The position numbers and the translations under genes are program-made. A stretch of DNA of 64,000 nt from Streptomyces sp. NK08204 (lineage in GTDB: Bacteria; Actinomycetota; Actinomycetes; Streptomycetales; Streptomycetaceae): NCBI RefSeq assembly GCF_020400585.1, contig NZ_JAINVF010000013.1, forward strand, positions 1 through 64,000, given 5' to 3'. Below are positions 25,078 to 31,857 of this stretch, in pieces. Below the pieces are notes generated by a model. That model worked only from the letters and a program-made list of their open reading frames with translations. It was not told the DNA's origin and ran no database searches. Within the stretch, counting starts at the first letter, position 1, and each line of letters starts with the position of its first letter.

Positions 25078-25096
25078 TTAGGTATGCCTAAGTGAT
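25078..25096. promoter_or_regulatory. Iron-box-like (DtxR/DmdR/IdeR) sequence upstream of sufR
   Basis: TTAGGTATGCCTAAGTGAT matches the DtxR-type consensus TTAGGTTAGCCTAACCTAA in 12 of the first 14 positions and poorly in the last five. It holds a symmetrical TTAGG-N4-CCTAA. It is about 32 bases upstream of the proposed sufR -35 element. DmdR control of Fe-S assembly would be biologically sensible; this is inference from sequence only. Confidence 0.4.
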
Positions 25097-25127
25097 GCAG
25101 GGCACCGTCCGGTGATCGGGACGCGCC

Positions 25128-25164
25128 TTGTCAGGTTCCGCGGAATTACGCAACAATGGCGTTG
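25128..25164 (+). promoter_or_regulatory. Proposed promoter of the suf operon giving a leaderless transcript
   Basis: TTGTCA (25128-25133) and AACAAT (25152-25157) are spaced by 18 bases, placing the transcription start at about 25164, the first base of the sufR GTG. No ribosome-binding site precedes the GTG, which supports a leaderless mRNA. Confidence 0.5.
25151..25164. promoter_or_regulatory. SufR operator CAAC-N6-GTTG
   Basis: The sequence CAAC-AATGGC-GTTG is a perfect inverted repeat of the form I recall being reported for the SufR operator of Streptomyces avermitilis. It covers the proposed -10 element and the first base of the sufR start codon, so binding of cluster-loaded SufR would block transcription of the whole operon. 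Confidence 0.75.
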
Positions 25165-25916
25165 TGAAAAACGTCGGCGAGGCTCGGGAGACCCCGGTGG
25201 GGACCCCCCAGGAGGAGCTCGCGACCGGGGAGCACTCGACGCGCAACCGGGTCGCGAGGTCCATCCTGGACCACGGCCCGTCGACCGTCGCCGAGCTGGC
25301 CGGCCGGCTGGGGCTGACCCAGGCGGCTGTGCGGCGCCATCTGGACGCGCTCGTCGCCGACGACGTCGTGGAGGCGCGCGAGCAGCGGGTCTACGGCACG
25401 CGCACGCGCGGCCGCCCCGCGAAGGTCTTCGCGCTCACCGACTGCGGCCGGGACGCCTTCGACCAGTCCTACGACAAGCTCGCCGCGGACGCGCTGCGCT
25501 GGATCGCCGAGCGGGAGGGCGGTCCCGAGGCGGTCGCCGCCTTCGCCCGCGCCCGGATCGCCGCGCAGGCGCGCGCCTACCGCGAGGCGATCGAGGCCGC
25601 CGGCCCGGAGGAGCGCGCCGAGGCTCTGGCCAGGGCCCTCAGCGTCGACGGGTACGCTGCTACGGCGCGGAGCGCACCGGTCGGCGAGCAGCTCTGCCAG
25701 CACCACTGCCCGGTCGTGCACGTCGCGGAACAGTTCCCGCAGCTGTGCGAGGCCGAGACGGAGATCTTCGCCGAACTGCTGGGAACCCACGTCCAGCGAC
25801 TGGCGACCATCGCCCACGGTGACGGCGTCTGTACGACGTTCATCCCCAAGATTTCGAAGACCGATCACCAGAGCCACCACGCTTCTGCAAGCACGGCCGG
25901 GAGGAACCCCGCATGA
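25164..25916 (+). CDS. sufR: Fe-S cluster-sensing transcriptional repressor SufR
   Basis: Represses the suf operon when it carries a Fe-S cluster. 250 residues: winged helix at about 25-90 (RSILDHGPSTVAELAGRLGL, then VRRHLDALVADDVVEAREQ), and a C-terminal cluster-binding region with Cys in the spacing C-x3-C-x12-C-x27-C (LCQHHCP, QLCEAE, GVCTTF, about residues 178-223). This agrees with actinobacterial SufR proteins. GTG at 25164 is used because the operator and promoter end there. Its TGA overlaps the sufB ATG, so sufR is the first gene of the operon it controls. Confidence 0.93.
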   Translation: MKNVGEARETPVGTPQEELATGEHSTRNRVARSILDHGPSTVAELAGRLGLTQAAVRRHLDALVADDVVEAREQRVYGTRTRGRPAKVFALTDCGRDAFDQSYDKLAADALRWIAEREGGPEAVAAFARARIAAQARAYREAIEAAGPEERAEALARALSVDGYAATARSAPVGEQLCQHHCPVVHVAEQFPQLCEAETEIFAELLGTHVQRLATIAHGDGVCTTFIPKISKTDHQSHHASASTAGRNPA

Positions 25917-27334
25917 CTCTCCCCACGGAGACTGCTCACCCCGAACTCGAGGGCCTGGGCAAGTACGAATACGGCTGGGCCGACTCCGACGAGGCCGGTG
26001 CCGCTGCGAAGCGCGGCCTGAACGAGGACGTCGTCCGCGACATCTCGGCCAAGAAGTCCGAGCCGGAGTGGATGACGAAGCTGCGCCTGAAGGGCCTGAA
26101 GCTCTTCGAGAAGAAGCCCATGCCGAACTGGGGCTCGGACCTGTCGGGCATCGACTTCGACAACATCAAGTACTTCGTGCGCTCCACGGAGAAGCAGGCG
26201 GAGTCCTGGGAGGACCTGCCCGAGGACATCAAGAACACCTACGACAAGCTGGGCATCCCGGAGGCCGAGAAGCAGCGCCTCGTCGCCGGTGTCGCCGCCC
26301 AGTACGAGTCGGAGGTCGTCTACCACCAGATCCGCGAGGACCTGGAGGAGCAGGGTGTCATCTTCCTCGACACCGACACCGCGCTGAAGGAGCACCCGGA
26401 GCTCTTCAAGGAGTACTTCGGCACGGTCATCCCGGCCGGTGACAACAAGTTCGCCTCGCTGAACACCGCCGTGTGGTCGGGCGGCTCCTTCATCTACGTC
26501 CCGCCGGGCGTCCACGTGGAGATCCCGCTCCAGGCCTACTTCCGTATCAACACGGAGAACATGGGCCAGTTCGAGCGGACCCTGATCATCGTCGACGAGG
26601 GTGCCTACGTGCACTACGTCGAGGGCTGCACCGCCCCGATCTACAAGTCGGACTCGCTGCACTCCGCGGTCGTCGAGATCATCGTCAAGAAGAACGCCCG
26701 CTGCCGCTACACGACCATCCAGAACTGGTCGAACAACGTCTACAACCTGGTCACCAAGCGCGCCGTGGCCTACGAGGGCGCGACCATGGAGTGGATCGAC
26801 GGCAACATCGGCTCCAAGGTGACGATGAAGTACCCGGCCGTCTACCTGATGGGCGAGCACGCCAAGGGCGAGACCCTCTCCATCGCCTTCGCGGGCGAGG
26901 GCCAGCACCAGGACGCGGGCGCCAAGATGGTCCACATGGCGCCGAACACGTCGTCCAACATCGTCTCCAAGTCGGTCGCGCGCGGTGGCGGTCGTACGTC
27001 CTACCGCGGTCTGATCGAGATCGGTGAGGGCGCCGCCGGATCGAAGTCGAACGTGCTGTGCGACGCGCTGCTGGTCGACACCATCTCCCGGTCGGACACG
27101 TACCCGTACGTCGACGTCCGCGAGGACGACGTGTCCATGGGCCACGAGGCCACCGTCTCCAAGGTCTCCGAGGACCAGCTCTTCTACCTGATGAGCCGCG
27201 GCCTGTCCGAGGACGAGGCCATGGCGATGATCGTGCGCGGCTTCGTCGAGCCGATCGCCAAGGAGCTGCCCATGGAGTACGCGCTGGAGCTCAACCGGCT
27301 GATCGAGCTGCAGATGGAGGGCGCGGTCGGCTGA
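25913..27334 (+). CDS. sufB: Fe-S cluster scaffold subunit SufB
   Basis: Core scaffold of the SufBCD complex that assembles Fe-S clusters in the cytoplasm. 473 residues, standard length. Conserved segments include WGSDLSGIDFDNIKYFVRS, GSFIYVPPGVHVEIPLQAYF, CTAPIYKSDSLHSAVVEI with the functional Cys near residue 240, and the C-terminal FVEPIAKELPMEYALELNRL. ATG overlaps the sufR stop (ATGA). No intein is present, unlike the mycobacterial homologue. Confidence 0.96.
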   Translation: MTLPTETAHPELEGLGKYEYGWADSDEAGAAAKRGLNEDVVRDISAKKSEPEWMTKLRLKGLKLFEKKPMPNWGSDLSGIDFDNIKYFVRSTEKQAESWEDLPEDIKNTYDKLGIPEAEKQRLVAGVAAQYESEVVYHQIREDLEEQGVIFLDTDTALKEHPELFKEYFGTVIPAGDNKFASLNTAVWSGGSFIYVPPGVHVEIPLQAYFRINTENMGQFERTLIIVDEGAYVHYVEGCTAPIYKSDSLHSAVVEIIVKKNARCRYTTIQNWSNNVYNLVTKRAVAYEGATMEWIDGNIGSKVTMKYPAVYLMGEHAKGETLSIAFAGEGQHQDAGAKMVHMAPNTSSNIVSKSVARGGGRTSYRGLIEIGEGAAGSKSNVLCDALLVDTISRSDTYPYVDVREDDVSMGHEATVSKVSEDQLFYLMSRGLSEDEAMAMIVRGFVEPIAKELPMEYALELNRLIELQMEGAVG

Positions 27335-27395
27335 CCGCCGGTCCGCAGTCCCCGTCAGGCCACATACGTAAAGGAAAGCGAGCACAACGACAGCC

Positions 27396-28616
27396 ATGGC
27401 TGAGGTCCAGAACTCCCCCACTCTCGGCTCCGCTCGAGCGGGGGGACCCCCACCGCTGGGGAGCACCACCGCCGGCTCGATCGCGGTTGCCGCGGAGTCG
27501 ACCGTCGTCTCGCGCATGAGCGCGCCCCCGTCCTTCGACGTCGCGGACTTCCCAGTCCCGCACGGCCGTGAGGAGGAGTGGCGGTTCACCCCGCTGGAGC
27601 GCCTGCGCGGTCTGCACGACGGCACCGCCGTGGAGAACGGACAGGGCGTGAAGGTCGCCGTCGAGGCCCCCGAGGGCGTCGTCGTCGAGACCGTCGGCCG
27701 TGACGACGCGCGGCTCGGCAAGGCGGGCACCCCGGTGGACCGTGTCGCCGCCCAGGCGTACTCCGCCTTCCAGCAGGCGGGCGTCGTGACCGTCCCGAAG
27801 GAGACCGTCCTCACCGAGCCGATCCGCATCGCGGTGCACGGCGAGGGCGGGACCCGCTTCGGCCACCAGGTGATCGAGCTGGGTGCCTTCGCCGAGGCCG
27901 TCGTGGTCATCGACCACACCGGTGACGCGGTGCTCGCCGCCAACGTCGACTACATCCTGGGCGACGGCGCCAAGCTGACCGTCGTCTCCGTCCAGGACTG
28001 GGACGGCAAGGCCGTCCATGTCGCCCAGCACAACGCGCTGATCGGCCGGGACGCCTCCTTCAAGTCGGTCGTCGTCACCTTCGGCGGTGACGTGGTCCGT
28101 CTCCACCCGCGCGTCACCTACGCGGGCCCCGGCGGCGAGGCCGAGCTGTTCGGCCTGTACTTCACCGACGCCGGGCAGCATCAGGAGCACCGCCTGCTGG
28201 TCACCCACAACGCCCCGCACTGCAAGTCGAACGTCGTCTACAAGGGCGCGCTCCAGGGCGACGACGCGCACGCGGTGTGGATCGGTGACGTGCTCATCGA
28301 GGCCAAGGCCGAGGGCACGGACACCTACGAGATGAACCGCAACCTGGTCCTCACCGACGGCGCGCGGGTCGACTCGGTGCCGAACCTGGAGATCGAGACC
28401 GGCGAGATCGTCGGCGCCGGCCACGCCTCCGCCACCGGCCGTTTCGACGACGAGCAGCTCTTCTACCTGATGGCCCGCGGCATCCCGGAGCACGAGGCCC
28501 GCCGTCTCGTGGTCCGCGGCTTCTTCGCCGAGCTGGTCCAGCAGATCGGTGTCGCCGACATCGAGGAGCGCCTCCTCGCCAGGATCGAGGAGGAGCTGGA
28601 GGCTTCCGTCGCATGA
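27396..28616 (+). CDS. sufD: Fe-S cluster assembly protein SufD, N-terminus carries an in-frame DNA repeat
   Basis: SufB paralogue in the SufBC2D complex, involved in iron acquisition for the scaffold. 406 residues; conserved PHGREEEWRFTPLERLRG begins near residue 54, HCKSNVVYKGALQGDDAHAVW and the final ARGIPEHEARRLVVRGFF are typical. The first 25 residues contain TLGSARAGGPPPLGS, encoded by a 51-base palindromic element (27413-27463) whose length keeps the frame. ATG 27396 follows AAAGGAAAGCGAG. A later start at Met41 would exclude the element but loses the ribosome-binding site. Gap to sufB is 61 bases. Confidence 0.94.
   Translation: MAEVQNSPTLGSARAGGPPPLGSTTAGSIAVAAESTVVSRMSAPPSFDVADFPVPHGREEEWRFTPLERLRGLHDGTAVENGQGVKVAVEAPEGVVVETVGRDDARLGKAGTPVDRVAAQAYSAFQQAGVVTVPKETVLTEPIRIAVHGEGGTRFGHQVIELGAFAEAVVVIDHTGDAVLAANVDYILGDGAKLTVVSVQDWDGKAVHVAQHNALIGRDASFKSVVVTFGGDVVRLHPRVTYAGPGGEAELFGLYFTDAGQHQEHRLLVTHNAPHCKSNVVYKGALQGDDAHAVWIGDVLIEAKAEGTDTYEMNRNLVLTDGARVDSVPNLEIETGEIVGAGHASATGRFDDEQLFYLMARGIPEHEARRLVVRGFFAELVQQIGVADIEERLLARIEEELEASVA
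27413..27463 (+). repeat. 51-base palindromic repeat element inserted in the sufD 5' coding region
   Basis: Ends are inverted (CTCCCC at 27413-27418, GGGGAG at 27458-27463), and the centre holds the perfect palindrome CCGCTCGAGCGG (27430-27441) followed by GGGGGACCCCC. From memory this matches a short dispersed repeat (CTCGGCT..CGCTCGAGC..GGGGGACCCCC) frequent between Streptomyces genes. It is exactly 17 codons long, with no stop in the sufD frame. Confidence 0.75.
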
Positions 28617-28930
28617 CCTTCGTACGCGCCTGTGGGCTGGGCGAGCTGGAGGAGGACACCCCGCACCGGGTGGAACTCGACGGCACGCCGGTCTCGGTCG
28701 TGAAGACCGAGGGCGAGGTGTTCGCGATCTACGACATCTGCTCCCACGCGAACGTCTCGCTCTCCGAGGGCGAGGTGGAGGACTGCCAGATCGAGTGCTG
28801 GCTGCACGGCTCCCGCTTCGACCTCCGCACCGGCAAGCCGTCCGGCCTCCCCGCGACGCGCCCCGTCCCCGTATACCCCGTAAAGATCGAAGGGGACGAC
28901 GTTCTCGTCTCCGTCACCCAGGAGTCCTGA
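28613..28930 (+). CDS. Rieske-type [2Fe-2S] ferredoxin in the suf operon
   Basis: 105-residue Rieske domain protein. The cluster ligands are visible: Cys and His in ICSHANVS, and Cys and His in IECWLHGSRFDL. This resembles the ferredoxin subunit of bacterial dioxygenases, but here it is alone. Its ATG overlaps the sufD stop (ATGA) and sufC follows after 7 bases, so it is produced with the Suf machinery. It may donate electrons during cluster assembly, or simply be a client; this is inference from position. Confidence 0.92.
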   Translation: MTFVRACGLGELEEDTPHRVELDGTPVSVVKTEGEVFAIYDICSHANVSLSEGEVEDCQIECWLHGSRFDLRTGKPSGLPATRPVPVYPVKIEGDDVLVSVTQES

Positions 28931-28937
28931 GGCACCC

Positions 28938-29702
28938 ATGGCAACGCTTGAAATCCGAGACCTGCACGTCACCGTCGAGGCCGACAACGCCACGAAGGAG
29001 ATCCTCAAGGGCGTCGACCTCACCGTGAAGCAGGGCGAGACGCACGCCATCATGGGCCCCAACGGCTCCGGCAAGTCCACCCTCGCCTACTCCCTCGCGG
29101 GGCACCCGAAGTACACGATCACCAGCGGTTCCGTCACCCTCGACGGCGAGGACGTCCTGGAGATGTCCGTCGACGAGCGCGCCCGCGCGGGCCTGTTCCT
29201 GGCGATGCAGTACCCGGTCGAGGTTCCCGGCGTCTCGGTCTCCAACTTCCTGCGCACCTCCGCCACCGCCGTGCGCGGCGAGGCCCCGAAGCTGCGCACC
29301 TGGGTGAAGGAGGTCAAGGAGGCCATGGAGCGCCTCAGCATGGACCCCTCCTTCGCCGAGCGCAACGTCAACGAGGGCTTCTCCGGCGGTGAGAAGAAGC
29401 GCCACGAGATCCTCCAGCTCGAGCTGCTCAAGCCGAAGGTCGCGATCCTGGACGAGACCGACTCCGGCCTGGACGTCGACGCGCTGCGCATCGTCTCCGA
29501 GGGCGTCAACCGCGTCCGCGAGACCGGTGAGGTCGGCACCCTGCTGATCACCCACTACACGCGCATCCTGCGCTACATCAAGCCCGACCACGTCCACGTG
29601 TTCGCCGGCGGCCGCATCGTCGAGTCCGGCGGCCCCGAGCTGGCGGACAAGCTGGAGAACGAGGGCTACGAGGCATACGTGAAGGGTGGCGCATCCGCGT
29701 GA
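28938..29702 (+). CDS. sufC: Fe-S cluster assembly ATPase SufC
   Basis: ABC-type soluble ATPase that drives conformational change in SufB/SufD. 254 residues. Walker A GPNGSGKST, signature FSGGEKKRHEI and the SufC-type Walker B VAILDETDSGLD are present, with His in LITHYTRIL. The TGA overlaps the sufS GTG. Confidence 0.96.
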   Translation: MATLEIRDLHVTVEADNATKEILKGVDLTVKQGETHAIMGPNGSGKSTLAYSLAGHPKYTITSGSVTLDGEDVLEMSVDERARAGLFLAMQYPVEVPGVSVSNFLRTSATAVRGEAPKLRTWVKEVKEAMERLSMDPSFAERNVNEGFSGGEKKRHEILQLELLKPKVAILDETDSGLDVDALRIVSEGVNRVRETGEVGTLLITHYTRILRYIKPDHVHVFAGGRIVESGGPELADKLENEGYEAYVKGGASA

Positions 29703-30955
29703 CACAGCTGCCGGGCCTCCTCGACACCGAGGCGATCCGTAAGGACTTCCCCGTCCTGGACCGCGTGATCCACGACGGTAAGAAGCTCATCTACCTGGAC
29801 AACGCGGCGACCTCGCAGACGCCGCGCCAGGTGCTCGACGTGCTCAACGAGTACTACGAGCAGCACAACGCCAACGTCCACCGCGGTGTGCATGTGCTCG
29901 CCGAGGAGGCCACGGCGCTGTACGAGGGCGCGCGTGACAAGGTCGCCGAGTTCATCAACGCGCCGAGCCGCGACGAGGTGATATTCACCAAGAACGCCTC
30001 CGAGTCGCTGAACCTCGTCGCGAACATGCTGGGCTGGGCCGACGAGCCCTACCGGGTGGACCGCGACACCGAGATCGTCATCACGGAGATGGAGCACCAC
30101 TCCAACATCGTGCCGTGGCAGCTGCTCGCGCAGCGCACGGGCGCGAAGCTGAAGTGGTTCGGTCTGACGGACGACGGCCGCCTGGACCTGTCCAACATCG
30201 ACGAGATCATCACGGAGAAGACGAAGATCGTCTCCTTCGTGCTGGTGTCGAACATCCTGGGCACGGTCAACCCGGTCGAGGCGATCGTGCGCCGCGCACA
30301 GGAGGTCGGCGCACTGGTGTGCATCGACGCCTCGCAGGCCGCGCCGCACATGCCGGTGGACGTGCAGGCCCTCCAGGCCGACTTCGTGGCCTTCACCGGC
30401 CACAAGATGTGCGGCCCGACGGGCATCGGCGTCCTGTGGGGCCGCCAGGAACTCCTGGAGGACCTGCCCCCGTTCCTCGGCGGCGGCGAGATGATCGAGA
30501 CGGTGTCGATGCACTCCTCGACGTACGCCCCCGCGCCGCACAAGTTCGAGGCGGGCACGCCCCCGATCGCCCAGGCCGTCGGCCTGGGCGCGGCGATCGA
30601 CTACCTCAACTCGATCGGCATGGACAAGATCCTCGCCCACGAGCACGCACTGACGGAATACGCGGTCAGGCGCCTGGCCGAGGTCCCGGACCTGCGCATC
30701 ATCGGCCCGACGACGGCCGAGGACCGAGGGGCCGCGATCTCCTTCGCCCTCGGCGACATCCACCCGCACGACGTGGGCCAGGTCCTCGACGAGCAGGGCA
30801 TCGCGGTCCGTGTCGGCCACCACTGCGCGCGTCCCGTCTGCCTGCGCTACGGAATTCCCGCGACCACGCGAGCGTCGTTCTATCTGTACTCCACGCCCGC
30901 CGAGATCGATGCTCTGGTCGAGGGGCTGGAGCACGTTCGGAACTTCTTCGGCTGA
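29699..30955 (+). CDS. sufS: Cysteine desulfurase SufS
   Basis: PLP enzyme that takes sulfur from L-cysteine for cluster assembly. 418 residues. LIYLDNAATSQTPRQVL is the N-terminal class V motif, the PLP Lys is in FVAFTGHKMCGPTGIG (about residue 236), and the catalytic Cys is in RVGHHCARPV (about residue 379), in the short loop of group II desulfurases that use SufU or SufE. The GTG start overlaps the sufC stop (GTGA). Confidence 0.96.
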   Translation: MTQLPGLLDTEAIRKDFPVLDRVIHDGKKLIYLDNAATSQTPRQVLDVLNEYYEQHNANVHRGVHVLAEEATALYEGARDKVAEFINAPSRDEVIFTKNASESLNLVANMLGWADEPYRVDRDTEIVITEMEHHSNIVPWQLLAQRTGAKLKWFGLTDDGRLDLSNIDEIITEKTKIVSFVLVSNILGTVNPVEAIVRRAQEVGALVCIDASQAAPHMPVDVQALQADFVAFTGHKMCGPTGIGVLWGRQELLEDLPPFLGGGEMIETVSMHSSTYAPAPHKFEAGTPPIAQAVGLGAAIDYLNSIGMDKILAHEHALTEYAVRRLAEVPDLRIIGPTTAEDRGAAISFALGDIHPHDVGQVLDEQGIAVRVGHHCARPVCLRYGIPATTRASFYLYSTPAEIDALVEGLEHVRNFFG

Positions 30956-30970
30956 GAGGCGTTCGACACC

Positions 30971-31438
30971 GTGAAGCTGGACTCGATGTACCAGGACGTC
31001 ATCCTGGACCACTACAAGAACCCGCACGGGCGTGGTCTGAGGGACGGCGACGCCGAGGTGCACCACGTGAACCCGACCTGCGGAGACGAGATCACCCTTC
31101 GGGTGAAGTACGACGGCACCAGGATCGCGGACGTCTCGTACGAGGGTCAGGGCTGCTCCATCAGCCAGGCCAGCGCCTCCGTGCTGAACGAACTGCTCGT
31201 CGGCAGGGAGCTGACCGAGGCGCAGAAGATCCAGGAGACCTTCCTGGAGCTGATGCAGTCCAAGGGCAGGATCGAGCCGGACGACGCGATGGAGGACATC
31301 CTGGAGGACGCGGTCGCGTTCGCCGGTGTCTCCAAGTACCCCGCCCGGGTCAAGTGCGCCCTCCTGAGCTGGATGGCGTGGAAGGACGCGACGGCCCAGG
31401 TGCTGGGTGGCGCCGAAGCCGAGAGGAAGACGGCATGA
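30971..31438 (+). CDS. sufU: Sulfur-transfer protein SufU
   Basis: 155-residue partner of SufS that accepts persulfide sulfur through a Zn-bound Cys. Ligand residues are in NPTCGDEITL, YEGQGCSIS and RVKCALLSW, with the insertion between the second and third Cys (about residues 75-120) that separates SufU from IscU. GTG start at 30971, 15 bases after sufS. The stop overlaps the sufT ATG. Confidence 0.95.
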   Translation: MKLDSMYQDVILDHYKNPHGRGLRDGDAEVHHVNPTCGDEITLRVKYDGTRIADVSYEGQGCSISQASASVLNELLVGRELTEAQKIQETFLELMQSKGRIEPDDAMEDILEDAVAFAGVSKYPARVKCALLSWMAWKDATAQVLGGAEAERKTA

Positions 31439-31767
31439 CCGACACCGTTGAGATGAAGCCCGCCTCCGAGGAGGAGCTTCGCGAGGCCCTGATGGACGTG
31501 GTCGACCCCGAGCTGGGGATCGACGTCGTCAACCTGGGGCTGATCTACGGCATCCACGTCGACGAGTCGAACATCGCGACCGTCGACATGACCCTGACCT
31601 CGGCGGCCTGCCCGCTGACGGACGTCATCGAGGACCAGGCCAAGTCCGCCACGGACGGCCTGGTCAGCGAACTGCGCATCAACTGGGTCTGGATGCCCCC
31701 GTGGGGCCCCGACAAGATCACGGACGACGGCCGCGAGCAGCTCCGGGCGCTCGGGTTCAACGTCTGA
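31435..31767 (+). CDS. sufT: Metal-sulfur cluster assembly factor, DUF59/MIP18 family (SufT-like)
   Basis: 110-residue DUF59 protein, a family involved in cluster transfer to client proteins. The motif MDVVDPELGIDVVNLGLIYG and the Cys in TLTSAACPLTDVIEDQ are typical. ATGA overlap with sufU. Last gene of the operon; a strong hairpin follows 19 bases downstream. Confidence 0.93.
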   Translation: MTDTVEMKPASEEELREALMDVVDPELGIDVVNLGLIYGIHVDESNIATVDMTLTSAACPLTDVIEDQAKSATDGLVSELRINWVWMPPWGPDKITDDGREQLRALGFNV

Positions 31768-31785
31768 CATCTGCGATGCGCACGT

Positions 31786-31812
31786 GCGGCGGCACCTGAC
31801 CGGTGCCGCCGC
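31786..31812 (+). terminator. Terminator of the suf operon
   Basis: GCGGCGGCACC (31786-31796) pairs perfectly with 31802-31812 around loop TGACC, followed by a pyrimidine-rich TTCTCTCTTTCTCC. This is one of the few hairpins here with a T-rich tail. Confidence 0.85.
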
Positions 31813-31857
31813 TTCTCTCTTTCTCCTGGTTCTCCCGGTTCTCTTGGAGTCGTCGCC

